Shown here in pieces: positions 32,591-42,040 of a DNA stretch of 64,000 nucleotides (its first letter is position 1; every line of letters begins with the position of its first letter). The position numbers and the translations under genes were made by a program. Source of the DNA: Strobilurus pachycystidiatus (taxonomy: Eukaryota > Basidiomycota > Agaricomycetes > Agaricales > Physalacriaceae); the NCBI GenBank assembly GCA_019915135.1, contig JAHLMK010000024.1:248001-312000 (forward strand), read 5' to 3'. Under the pieces are notes generated by a model. That model was not told the origin of the DNA. It saw nothing but the letters and a program-made list of their open reading frames with translations, and did no database searches.

Positions 32591-33449
32591 ATGCGGCCAA
32601 TAGTCTCTTACGACGACATAACCCTCCCCTACGAGAGTGAAGAGCCTGCTGCCTCCGCACCTCCGCCCGCGAAAAAGCGCAAAAATAACAACAAAAAAGC
32701 ACAAGCGGTGAACTCAGATGAAAGCAGGGAGCTCTCTCACAACGAGATATGGGATGATTCGGCGCTCATTGATGCTTGGGATTCCGCCAAAGCTGAATAT
32801 GCTGTGTGTTTCGTACACTTACCAAGCCCTTCTTCTCTCATCATCGTTTGTAGCAATACCACAGCGGGGATCCCGATGCTTGGAAGAACGAACCAGTCAA
32901 AAAGTCGCCCTTGTCAGTGCCAAACTCTTCTCTTCGTTGTATGTACGAGATAGCTCACGACAAACAAAGATGGTACAATATACCCCCCGATCCATCTTCA
33001 TGGGAGCAACACGTCGAGTCTCATCACTCCGCCGCCACAGACTCGGACTCGAAGCCGCTGGACTTTGACACGTTCGTACCCTCTCACGATGCTTCCTTGG
33101 ACTTACCCGTGCCTCCCGCCCCATCTGGCGTCCCCGGGCCCAATTACGCCTCGCAATTCCTTCCGGAGCCGCAGGGTCCCATGGTCTCGGCGGATGAAGC
33201 CTTCTCTCGGGCACTCGGCGCCATGTATTGGGGCGGATATTGGACTGCAATGTACCATGTACGTTTTCTTGCCCCATCCACATTGAATCACGATTGCTGA
33301 AGGGTTTACAGTGCCAGAGACAAAGGCAACGCTCTGCCGAATTCGTGGCGGATTCGGAGGAGATAGAACAAGTCGAAGAAGAGATTATGGAAGACGATGC
33401 AGAGGGGGTAGCAGAAAGCGACAGCGAGCTTCTGTCTACTCAGCGGTGA
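32591..33449 (+). CDS. smn1: Survival motor neuron (SMN) homologue
   Basis: Several exons. The Gemin2-binding helix is E-I-W-D-D-S-A-L-I-D-A-W-D-S-A, near the N-terminus after a Lys-rich nuclear-type motif (K-K-R-K-N-N-N-K-K). The C-terminal YG box is A-F-S-R-A-L-G-A-M-Y-W-G-G-Y-W-T-A-M-Y-H. No Tudor domain lies between them; a Pro/Ser-rich linker does, as in fission yeast Smn1. An acidic tail follows the YG box, which is unusual because the box normally sits at the end. SMN assembles Sm rings on spliceosomal snRNAs. Confidence 0.88.
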
Positions 33450-33566
33450 CGACTCGATTCCATAGGTATTGGCGGTGAGTAAAGGAACGCGTCGCTAATT
33501 TACGAGGTTTGTGCTCTAGGTAAAGTATTCTGATGAAACTTTCAAACCTCTTCGTTCGTAAGATGT

Positions 33567-33725
33567 ATGCACACATCCTTTGTGCCAAGGGCCTACGTGG
33601 CATTTCTGATCTTTGCGTTTTGCTGTCTCATTACCGGCGTCCTGTTTATCTTCGTGGCGAAGAGCAAGTTGAGTATTACTTTGCTACCAAATAATCATCC
33701 ATTCTCCTACTGCATTTCCGTATAA
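33567..33725 (+). CDS. Candidate 52-residue single-pass membrane protein
   Basis: A short ORF in the gap after SMN. It starts M-H-T-S-F-V-P-R-A-Y-V-A-F-L and has one clear hydrophobic helix of about 20 residues (ending V-L-F-I-F-V-A) followed by K-S-K, so a plausible signal anchor with positive residues inside. A GTTGAG donor in the frame and downstream open segments (about 33740-33808, ending before GTAAGT) suggest it could be the first exon of a small spliced gene. Family not recognised; it may be chance. Confidence 0.3.
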   Translation: MHTSFVPRAYVAFLIFAFCCLITGVLFIFVAKSKLSITLLPNNHPFSYCISV

Positions 33726-34333
33726 CTCGGGGACGTCTTTGCCGAGAACATATTGCTGCAAGATTTCTCAAGCAGATCGCCAGCAGATCATTCAGAATGC
33801 CTGCCCCGTAAGTATGCTCAGATCTAGGGGGATGATGTTCATTAGGGTGGCTGGTGTTACTATTAGCCTCAAATTGTGCACGCTACACACAGACAGATTA
33901 GAATAAAACAGATGTATTGTGTGCAGTGGACTACAGAGCGTGTATTGCTAATGCATATATGCTATGCCCAGCCTGAATGATGAACTTTAAACTCCTTCAA
34001 TGGTTCGTCGACATCGGCGGCTAACAATACTTATTCCCGTAACCATTCCGCCACGTCCTGTTCCGCGTTGACAAAGTTGTAACGTTGTCTTGTGTGGGAG
34101 AGAGCTGCCGCAAACGTCATTGCCTGCGTGCCATACCAATCACTGGTCAGCCAGGCATGTTCACAGAGTCCCAGACAGCGATTGGGAAGAAGTATATATT
34201 GAAGTAAATACATAGAACTGGATCGTGATATCTATACAACTTTATTTAAAGGTCCGGACCCCAGGCAAATAGTACATAGTCGGTCCCGCGTACAGTGAAA
34301 GTTACTTGAAGGTTACTTGACGGTGATAGTTGG
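33726..34333. other. Intergenic region before the dioxygenase gene
   Basis: Contains a 60-residue minus-strand ORF (34031-34213) without a recognisable domain. A TTAGGGT at 33842 is isolated. Nothing else supported. Confidence 0.35.
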
Positions 34334-35728
34334 CTAATAGCTGTCCAACGTGCCCTTCAGGCTGTCCCACATACTAACCAGAACACGCCGTGGCCCGTTA
34401 CTCCAGGGCGCCCGTCCATGCATCGTGCGATGATTTTCCACGAACACGATATCACCAGCCTCCCACTTGTGATCGAACTCCAATTCTCGCGAGATCTCGA
34501 GGATACGATCAAGATACTTGCGTGGGATCTCGGTACCGTCGCTGTACGTCGCTGGGGAATCTGGGATCCGACCTCCGCGTTAGCAGGGAACAGTCAGATT
34601 TCTATCGAGGCACGTACAAGATTTTCCGTCGGTGCCTTTGTACGGCGGCTCAAGAGCCTGGAATGAAGTGGCTGTACCGTGGCGGGCTACCGAAGCCCGA
34701 GTCAGTGAATGCGGCAAACAGGTTTTGTAAATACGAACCCGATAGACCATTGAACCAGTTTGGGTCTCCACTTGGCAAAACGCGACGAACGGCTGAAAAA
34801 CAAAACATACGAGATCTAGCAGTGGTCGTGGGTCTAGGAGTGAAACGTACCGGTGACATGTTGCACAATTTCGAGATCTCCATTGTCAAGCCATCGGAAG
34901 TCGTCGGTCAACCGGCGTACCTGCTCTTCCACCTTCTTGCGCGTCGTCTCCTCGTCGTCTCCGGGTTGGAGGGTCTTTCCAAACGTGTCAACACCTTTGT
35001 AGTCAAAATAATCGAACTTCGAAGAAAGGTCATACACCGGCGACAACCTGAACAATCCGGTGCTCACCCTTCCATCGCTCTTATATGGTGCTGGGTAAAT
35101 TTGTTTCATGTTCAGGCCACGCTTCTGCACTTCTTCGACGAACTCGGGCATTTCGGAGTGGATACGTTCGAACATCTCCAAGCTGTTGCCAAGAGGTGAT
35201 TCTCCCCCGACGTTCGGGGCAATTTCACAGTAGAAGTGAATGAAGCCTGGGAAGCGAGTGAATCGGGCGTACTGCGCGTCTCCTTAGTGCTGTGTGCCAG
35301 TGGGAGACTGGGAGTGTACGAGAAGTGCCCACCTCGTTATGCAGGAAGAACCGCTGTGTCGCTGGGCCCTCATTGGCAGTAAATACCTCTGGGGCTTGCA
35401 TAGATCGACCGCCGGCAAGTCCAACCTGCTCGTAAGGTGTGTTGCCTCGAGCTTTCTCGGCGGCATTGACCAATGTCGAGAAAGTCTCGGCCGAGGGGGA
35501 ACCAAACCCTCTGAAAAGCACAGCGCCATGCTCTTGCAGTAGTCGAGTGAGCTCGCCTGACGCTGCCAGATTCTGCAGATACTGGACGCCGCCCGCTACC
35601 AGATCTGTTTGATCGCCGACGGGCTTGACTTGGAAGCCAATCGGGAAAGCCTTGCCTCGCCATGAGCGCGCGTTTTCGAGATGGATGGGTTCGACTTGAA
35701 CGGCAGGAGATTCAGTTTCGATGGCCAT
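34334..35728 (-). CDS. TauD/TfdA-family 2-oxoglutarate/Fe(II) dioxygenase, clavaminate-synthase-like
   Basis: Starts M-A-I-E-T-E-S-P-A-V-Q-V at 35728. The N-terminal part has H-G-A-V-L-F-R-G-F-G, the usual start of the double-stranded beta-helix. V-F-T-A-N-E-G-P and the iron-binding L-H-N-E-V-G (His-x-Glu rather than His-x-Asp) follow. The C-terminal part has F-V-E-N-H-R-A-M-H-G-R-A-P-W, giving the distal His and the 2-oxoglutarate Arg. H-x-E and the N-E-G-P context resemble the clavaminate-synthase-like branch more than true taurine dioxygenases. Substrate unknown. Introns are short; one divides the conserved barrel. Confidence 0.85.
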
Positions 35729-36490
35729 CTTGCGAAGAGGAGCAGGTGGGTCAAGCTGGGGTCCAGTGGGTGGAGATTAGTTATAGTTTGCCCTCAGTAC
35801 TATAGCTTCCTGACGCGATCGAAGCACCGCCACCGCGGCTATGCCGATCCGTGATCCGATACTTACGCCATATCATCTCACGTCGACGACAAAAGACGCA
35901 ACCTCACCCCCTCGCACCACAACTGTGCTCGCCAAGCTTCGTCTAGGACATAAATCAAATACAAAGACACTTAGTAGCAGAGAATGCAATTCTATACCCG
36001 AAGTCCCCCTCGCGCAATCACAATATATGTTCCAAATTCCTTCCTCTCGGTTGGCATGCTCGTTGTTCGCGACATGTGGGCTCGTGTGGGGCACACCAAA
36101 AAAACATATCTATGCAGATCAGTGGTTCGGGCATAATGATCGGACAGCGTATTTTTGTCTTATCTCGCAATCATCGCGCACGCCATCCCGTGTCCTATGG
36201 CTGCATCATGCCTCACAATCGGCCAATTGGCTTGTCCACTCACGTTGTTTCGATGGGCGACGGCCAACGGTATATGGATTGGAGCTGGACTGGAGCGCTC
36301 CTCAGAGCTATTGGTCCGGGAGCAATGAAGACCCAAACTGGCGTGCTTCGTGCGGCGTGCCTGGGTATGATCACTTCTCATTCTTGCCAAGAACTTGTAC
36401 TTATAAGTAAGTTGTTATGCCAGGCTTATATACCTGCCCTTCCCTACGTCTCCCTCTTGTCTCCCTCCCTGACCTTCACTCTACTCCACG
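35729..36490. promoter_or_regulatory. Shared intergenic region of the dioxygenase and permease genes
   Basis: A 762-bp divergent spacer, long for this window. Overlapping ORFs of 180-190 codons cross it, but none shows conserved features. A TATA-like TTATATA lies near 36425, about 65 bp before the permease start. Confidence 0.4.
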
Positions 36491-38802
36491 ATGTTGGTAA
36501 AAGTCGACAAGAACGACATCGAACACGTTGCGCCGACCGTCGCAGTGGACAGCGCAGGCAAGCCAAAGTCCTGGAAGAATTACATCTGGGTGCGTCGCTG
36601 TTTTTTCTCGAGTGTCAACGTGAAAACTGACGCCTTCGCACTCCTCAGGACTCCCTCGACAAGCCCAAGGAGGTACGCGTCGCTGGAAGTCTTCACGAAG
36701 ACGCGAGGCTCAGAACTTACAGGAACAACATCTCATACTCAAAGCCGATCTACTCATCCTCGGATTCGGATGCTTGGGGACCTTTATCAAATGGATAGAC
36801 AGGTGCGCTAACATCCCCTACAGCTGTAGCACGCTATTGACCCTCCCTCCATCAGAGCAAATCTCAACTCGGCTTTTGTCAGCGGTCAGCAAAACTTGCT
36901 GGACGTTCCGCAGGATCAATCTGACGACTGCTTCCATTTTTGTAGGAATGAAGGAAGATCTCAGTCTCTACGGCAACGAGCTGAATTATGCGCAAACCAT
37001 CTATTCGATAGCCTGCTTGATTGCCATCATGCCAATCCAGATGCTTCTGACTCGAGTGCACCCCCGATACCTCATTCCGTAAATTCGGTTGTCTCAGAGA
37101 CGATTATGTTACCGACTGACTGGTGGCGTAGGTCGCTCGAGCTGGCATGGACAATTGTAACGTTTGCCCAGTCCAGGATGACGACCGCTATGCATATGTA
37201 TGTGCTCAGAGCTCTGCTCGGCATCTTCGAAACGTGAGCTTTCTCGTTGTGCCTTCTCATGAGGTAGCCAACTAACGTCGCGCGTTAGTGGTCACTTTTC
37301 TGCTAGTATGTTGCCTTCGTTCCGGAACCAAGTTCATTACACTGATCGCCGTGGTAGTCGTCTACCTGGCCGGCGCGTGGTATACCAAGAATGAGCTCGG
37401 TCGCCGTCTGGCTATCATCAATATGGCCACATCCGGTGAGTTGTAGTTTCGTATGGTTTGGCCGATGCGACGCTGACTGGTGTGTTAGCGGGCCCGATGT
37501 TTGGAGGTTTCCTTCAGGCCGCCGTCTACAAAGGTCTTGACGGACGACACGGAATGAAAGGCTGGCAATGGGTATGTTTGGAATTGGAGGAAGGTGTTTT
37601 CCGACTCCTAACGCTGGACTTGTAGCTCTTCATCATCGACGGAGTCATATCTCTCGCAGTCCTATTGCCTCAATTCGTCCTCCTCCCTGACCTTCCGTCC
37701 CGCCAAAACCCAAACTTTATCTTTACAGCTGCTGTAAGTTCAAGAGGCAATATCTCTCTGACCTATATGCTGACCCGTGTACAGGATGTGGAACTTGCAC
37801 GCGATCGCAACATGAAAGAGGGCCGTGTGCGCCAAGGAGCGTTCTCATGGGCTCAAGTCAAGAGCTGGCTTCTTCGCCCCGACCTTTACATGATTTGGGC
37901 GCTGTCCACATTCAACTCGATCGCTTTCAAGCCTTCCGACACCCTCGCACTGTGGCTCAAGGCATGGAATACAAGGCAGCCAGGTTCCTTCACGATCCCC
38001 CAAATCAGTACGTGTTCATCAACCTTGGTCGAGAAATCATTACTCACGGGTAACACCAGACAATTACGCTGCTGGCTTGCCCGCAACCATCATTCTAATG
38101 ATGCTCGTCGGCTCCTGGGCTTCCGACACAGTCTTCCGAGGCCGTCGTTGGCCAACTATCGTCATTGCTGGGACGCTCAATGGCGTTGTCCTCGTGATCC
38201 TCGCTACGACAGAAGTGTTCCCACAAAATCGCGCCGGTCGGTGGTTCGTAAGTCGTTTTTGTTATGAATTTGTCGATCCGCGAATGGAGACTGACTCGTA
38301 CTCGTGCAGCTGTACTACTTGACTGGGTCTTTGCAGTCCACTGCCAACATGTTCTGGGCTTGGACACAAGAGACTTTCTCGGGCGATCCTGGAGCCCGAT
38401 CCTTTGCCAGCGGTGGTGATAATTTTTTGGCGTATCGTGCGTATCATCCCCGCCCAGAAGCCTCTTTCAGTTGCTGATTATGATAAACTTTAGTGGTCAC
38501 CGCTACCGTCCCTCTTGCGGTTTTCAAAGTTAGCGACCAGCCATACATCGTCTCCGGAAACTGGACTGCAGCTGGTAAGAGCTTGATTGTGTTATGATCA
38601 CGGAAGGTGGGAAGAACTAACCTGGACAATGACAGCCTGTGCCTTTGCCTCACCCATCACCGCGCTTGCACTTGCGTACTATCAACATAAAAAGGGAACC
38701 ATTGCGGACGGGCCGGAGACTGAGCCGGAAAGCGAAACGTCCAGCGTGGGCGGCGACGGCGACGGCGATACTACGAAGACTCGGTTGTCAATAGAAAAGT
38801 AG
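36491..38802 (+). CDS. MFS permease of the anion:cation symporter family (Dal5/Fen2-like)
   Basis: About ten short introns. Starts [13 protein letters not shown], then a soluble N-terminus before helix 1 ([18 protein letters not shown]), typical of Dal5-type carriers. Also present: [35 protein letters not shown] and R-P-D-L-Y-M-I-W. Ends in an acidic, phosphorylatable cytosolic tail (E-T-E-P-E-S-E-T). The family imports vitamins and organic anions such as pantothenate, allantoate, nicotinate and sulfonates; the substrate cannot be read from sequence. Divergent from the dioxygenase, possibly co-regulated. Confidence 0.9.
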
Positions 38803-38938
38803 TGGCTGATGTTGAGCAGGGACCTATCCTATCGGTTAGATTAGTTTGTAATTGTAGTTACCTATTGAAAGTCGACCGGGCTCAATCGTCTGAATCGTCG
38901 ATAATGTAGGGGAAATTAGAGTAATTTCTGAGATAACA

Positions 38939-39146
38939 CACCGGGGGCAGCGACCAGGGCAGATGCTAGTGTCTGCCAATACGGCAGACACTCCAGCTTT
39001 GTTCCAGCTTTTGGTCTGTTCCAGATGTGAGTGGCATGAGCCTTTGAACACAAAGGGACACCCGTTACCTGTGAGCCATCCGCAACAAAGGGACACCAGA
39101 AACTCCCGAAAAGCTGGAGTGTCTGCCCTGGTCGCTGCCCCCGGTG
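38939..39146. mobile_element. MITE-like non-autonomous DNA transposon, 208 bp
   Basis: The two ends are perfect 25-bp inverted repeats (38939-38963 and 39122-39146), starting CACCGGGGGCAGCGACC. The trinucleotide ACA flanks both sides (38936-38938, 39147-39149) as a likely target-site duplication. Beyond the 25 bp, the right repeat continues with 12 bases that in the left repeat appear only after a 25-bp insertion (38964-38988), so the ancestral repeat was about 37 bp. There is no coding capacity. CAC ends with a 3-bp duplication recall CACTA-type elements, but the assignment is tentative. Confidence 0.75.
38969..38991. repeat. Perfect 9-bp hairpin inside the left end of the MITE
   Basis: GTGTCTGCC (38969-38977), loop AATAC, then GGCAGACAC (38983-38991). 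It is built from the same sequence as the adjacent terminal repeat, so it probably arose by local inverted duplication of the element end. Confidence 0.7.
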
Positions 39147-39914
39147 ACACGAGCTCGTTCATAAATCAGCGTTTGGGGCATTGAACACACCGAAGCCAAC
39201 ACAACTCCACTTGGAAGGTATCTGGTGGAACAGTCAAGCGCCTCAACAGAGACTCGACTCGACGCCTCTGGCTCGAAGGTCTTTAAGTGATTATCTGGGT
39301 GCGTGGTGGCAGGACATGATACTTCTTGCGAACAGCCTGAGTTCCGCCTCTGGGATGTGATCATTGTAGCCCAAGGACGTTTCGAGGGTAGTCGGCAGCG
39401 CAAACAGTACCAAGGAGGGTGCAAGACTGGAGGGTGAAATCTGGTCTGGAAGACGGGGAAATGGTGGCCCCGTGGTTGGAGTTGGAGGGCAAAAACTTGA
39501 AGAAGATCAGGTCCGCGGGCTTCAAGCAAGCCAATGCGCAAATTGAAAGTGAGCCAAACAGTCAAATGGCGTGAGTGCTCGAAAAATGCTAAGTTATCTA
39601 GCAGCCTCATCGTATGCTCAAGGATGACATATATACTAAGAATTGTACATAGGATGGGTAGGTCTAAACGAAGACGCGCTAGTGAATACTTGTTGATTAC
39701 TGTCCTATTCTTCGACGCGTGAATCGTTTTCCTGAGGCTGCTGCGTACGCGACGCGAGGCACATGTCAAGCCCCGCGATCGAGCGCAGTAACAAGTGCGC
39801 AGTAAAACATGTACGCGACATGTGGAGTGCAGGGTCCCATCTACTGTCACTGTTAGATCCTTTATAACATTGAGGCTAAAGAATGATAAATACCGACCAA
39901 CCCTCTCAAGCACC
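39147..39914. other. Intergenic region downstream of the MITE
   Basis: No gene recognised. A long minus-strand open frame (39065-39922, 285 codons) overlaps the MITE and has no conserved motif. The 5' part of the next gene's promoter lies here. Confidence 0.4.
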
Positions 39915-41598
39915 ATGATCATCGTAGAAGACGAACCAAGTAAAACTCGCGATATCCTCAGCCAGCCACTGCTTCTCGACAGAGAACCACCACCGGCTTA
40001 TGGTGCAATCCCATCTTTGGATCCTGCGATTTTGCCGGCTGCAACTGCTGCTGAATGCGAACCCCCACGGCGCAAGAGGCGACGGAGATCACAAGTCGGG
40101 CAGCACTGCAAGAGACTTGCAGCAGCTCTAGTGATCTGTATCCTCTTCCTCATGTCGTGGCGCATCTGGGAGAGAATACGGATCGATAACGAGGTTTGTA
40201 ATAAGATTTCGACTTTTGCCGTCATATACTCACCTGGTCCTATGCAGGAGTACCCGTTGACGGATGCCGACTTTCCTGTCATAGCCGATGTGACGTTTTC
40301 GGACTGTGTACGCGGCAAGGAGTGGATCAAGCCTGACGACTCCCTGCACGCCCACACTACTTTTGAACTCCCTCTTGACTCTGATGATATACGTATCTTC
40401 GCGCTAGGCGAGCTGTCCAGGGGAGTCGCCGAGATAACGACCTCCTCTGAAGTCGTTGGTGTCGTCAGGGTTGAGGTTGGCCTCCCATATCACCATCTCG
40501 ATATCCTCGATCGTGCCAAGGTCTGCTCTGCACAGAGTCGGAACTACCACGGCGTTGCATTACTTGTAAGCTGCTTGAGGTTCGAACGGGAAGCATGACT
40601 GATCAAATTCACTTGTAGACTCCCAAAGTCTGGAGAGCCCGGAGGGACGATGACACTTTCCCTCATCTCGTGGTCAAGATTACATTCCCGGAATCAGAGA
40701 ATATCACGATAAAGTCTTTCGTGACCGAGCTACCCGACTACTCCCACATTTTCAACAAACTGGGCGGGGTTTACTTCGAGAACATCGAGTTGAAGGGCTC
40801 CAATCTACCCATTACAGGAGATGTAAGCGATTCCCGAATGCATATCATTTTTCTTGGTACTGAAAGGTTTGGCCAGACTATACACTCCAGTCGGGGAAGA
40901 TTTGAAACGACAAATAGCGCGGTGGCCATCAATGTGAGCAACAATAGCTACGTCCTTTTTGGACATACCGCTCACAATCAGCTGCACAGAAAATCAAATC
41001 AAGAAAGGCCACGATTGGAACCTCAAATTTCCCCATAAGTGGACACTTCAACGTGTCCGACGCGCTTGTGCTACGGACGGAAAATGCGCCCATCAATGTT
41101 AATGTAGACCTAGGCCCAAGCCTGCATGATAGCTCGACACTATCAATGACCACAAGCAACAAGTACGCGCTCGTCCTCACGATCTATGCCAGCTTTTGAC
41201 AACCTATCTTCAGTGTTATTGTCTCCAAGATTCATTTATTCTCTCCTATTGGGGAGATAGATGCTAAGACGTCCAATGGCATGCTAAACATCGACTCTCT
41301 GGTTGCTTTGGCGGATTGCACGTTGAAGATAGACCTCGAGACATCCAACGCACCTATCGAGGTCTTCGTTCCGCCCTCTTATGAAGGCTCATTCGATCTA
41401 GCGACTAGCAACTTGCAGCCAATCATTACGCATGACGCTGAGGAAGACCCATCTGGACAGGGCCGCCCTCGAGTCATCAGAAGGCGCTTTGGATCTCGCG
41501 GGCATCTCGCTGGGAATATCTACTGGGATGAGCGCAATGCTGAACGGGGGACGGTAGTGGCGAAGACATCGAACTCACCGATTTTAATAACTGTGTAA
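39915..41598 (+). CDS. Single-pass membrane protein with repeated beta-strand motifs (DUF7330/DUF4097-like)
   Basis: Starts M-I-I-V-E-D-E-P-S-K-T-R with P-P-P-A-Y-G near the N-terminus, then a basic cluster (P-P-R-R-K-R-R-R-R-S) and one membrane helix (A-A-A-L-V-I-C-I-L-F-L-M-S-W), so the C-terminus is outside the cytosol. The large exterior domain repeats short strands ending T-S-N-x-P-I or T-E-N-A-P-I, as in beta-helical DUF4097-type domains (I-D-A-K-T-S-N-G, L-E-T-S-N-A-P-I, A-K-T-S-N-S-P-I). Several introns interrupt the repeats. This type is common and expanded in Agaricomycetes. Function unknown; the family name is tentative. Confidence 0.7.
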
Positions 41599-42040
41599 GA
41601 ATATGATTTGTTGATGACTGTAAGTTATGTTTGTATCACTAGTTGTATACTATGTAGCAGACATGCTGCTCCGCCTGCAGGGTTGCGTCGAGACAGCTCA
41701 GTAACTGAGCAAGCAGGCGAACTCAGTAAAGCGTGAACCCCCCGACGTTATCGATCGGTGCGGGATTCCGATCGGGGCCAATAATTTCCAAATTGGGACT
41801 GCACCAGAATTACGGCGCTCTCGGGACCGCTGGGAAGAAAAGGTAGCGCGATAAGTACAGAGCAAGAGCACATGAATATACTGTTTCATAGATGTCCTGT
41901 ACTGCTGCTATACATACAACACTGGGCAATTGTAAAGTTCTGACTCGATCGCGCTGGCAAATTTCCGAATCTGGCATGTCCTCCGACGCGTAGTGTGACT
42001 CGCACAACACCTCTTCCCACCACCACCATCTCACACCTTC
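41599..42040. promoter_or_regulatory. Promoter region of GLN4
   Basis: 442 bp between the membrane-protein stop and the GLN4 ATG. A CT/CA-rich tract (CTCTTCCCACCACCACCATCTC) just before the ATG is typical of a fungal 5'UTR. No separate gene seen. Confidence 0.45.

Noticed and set aside
34031..34213. 60-residue minus-strand ORF in the gap before the dioxygenase
   Set aside because: No family recognised and no flanking exons that extend it convincingly.
35841..36630. Two overlapping ORFs of about 185-190 codons between the dioxygenase and the permease
   Set aside because: Different frames over the same DNA, no recognisable domain, and they run into the permease's first exon out of frame.
39065..39922. 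285-codon minus-strand open frame
   Set aside because: It overlaps the MITE, has no conserved motif and an unlikely composition; regarded as chance.
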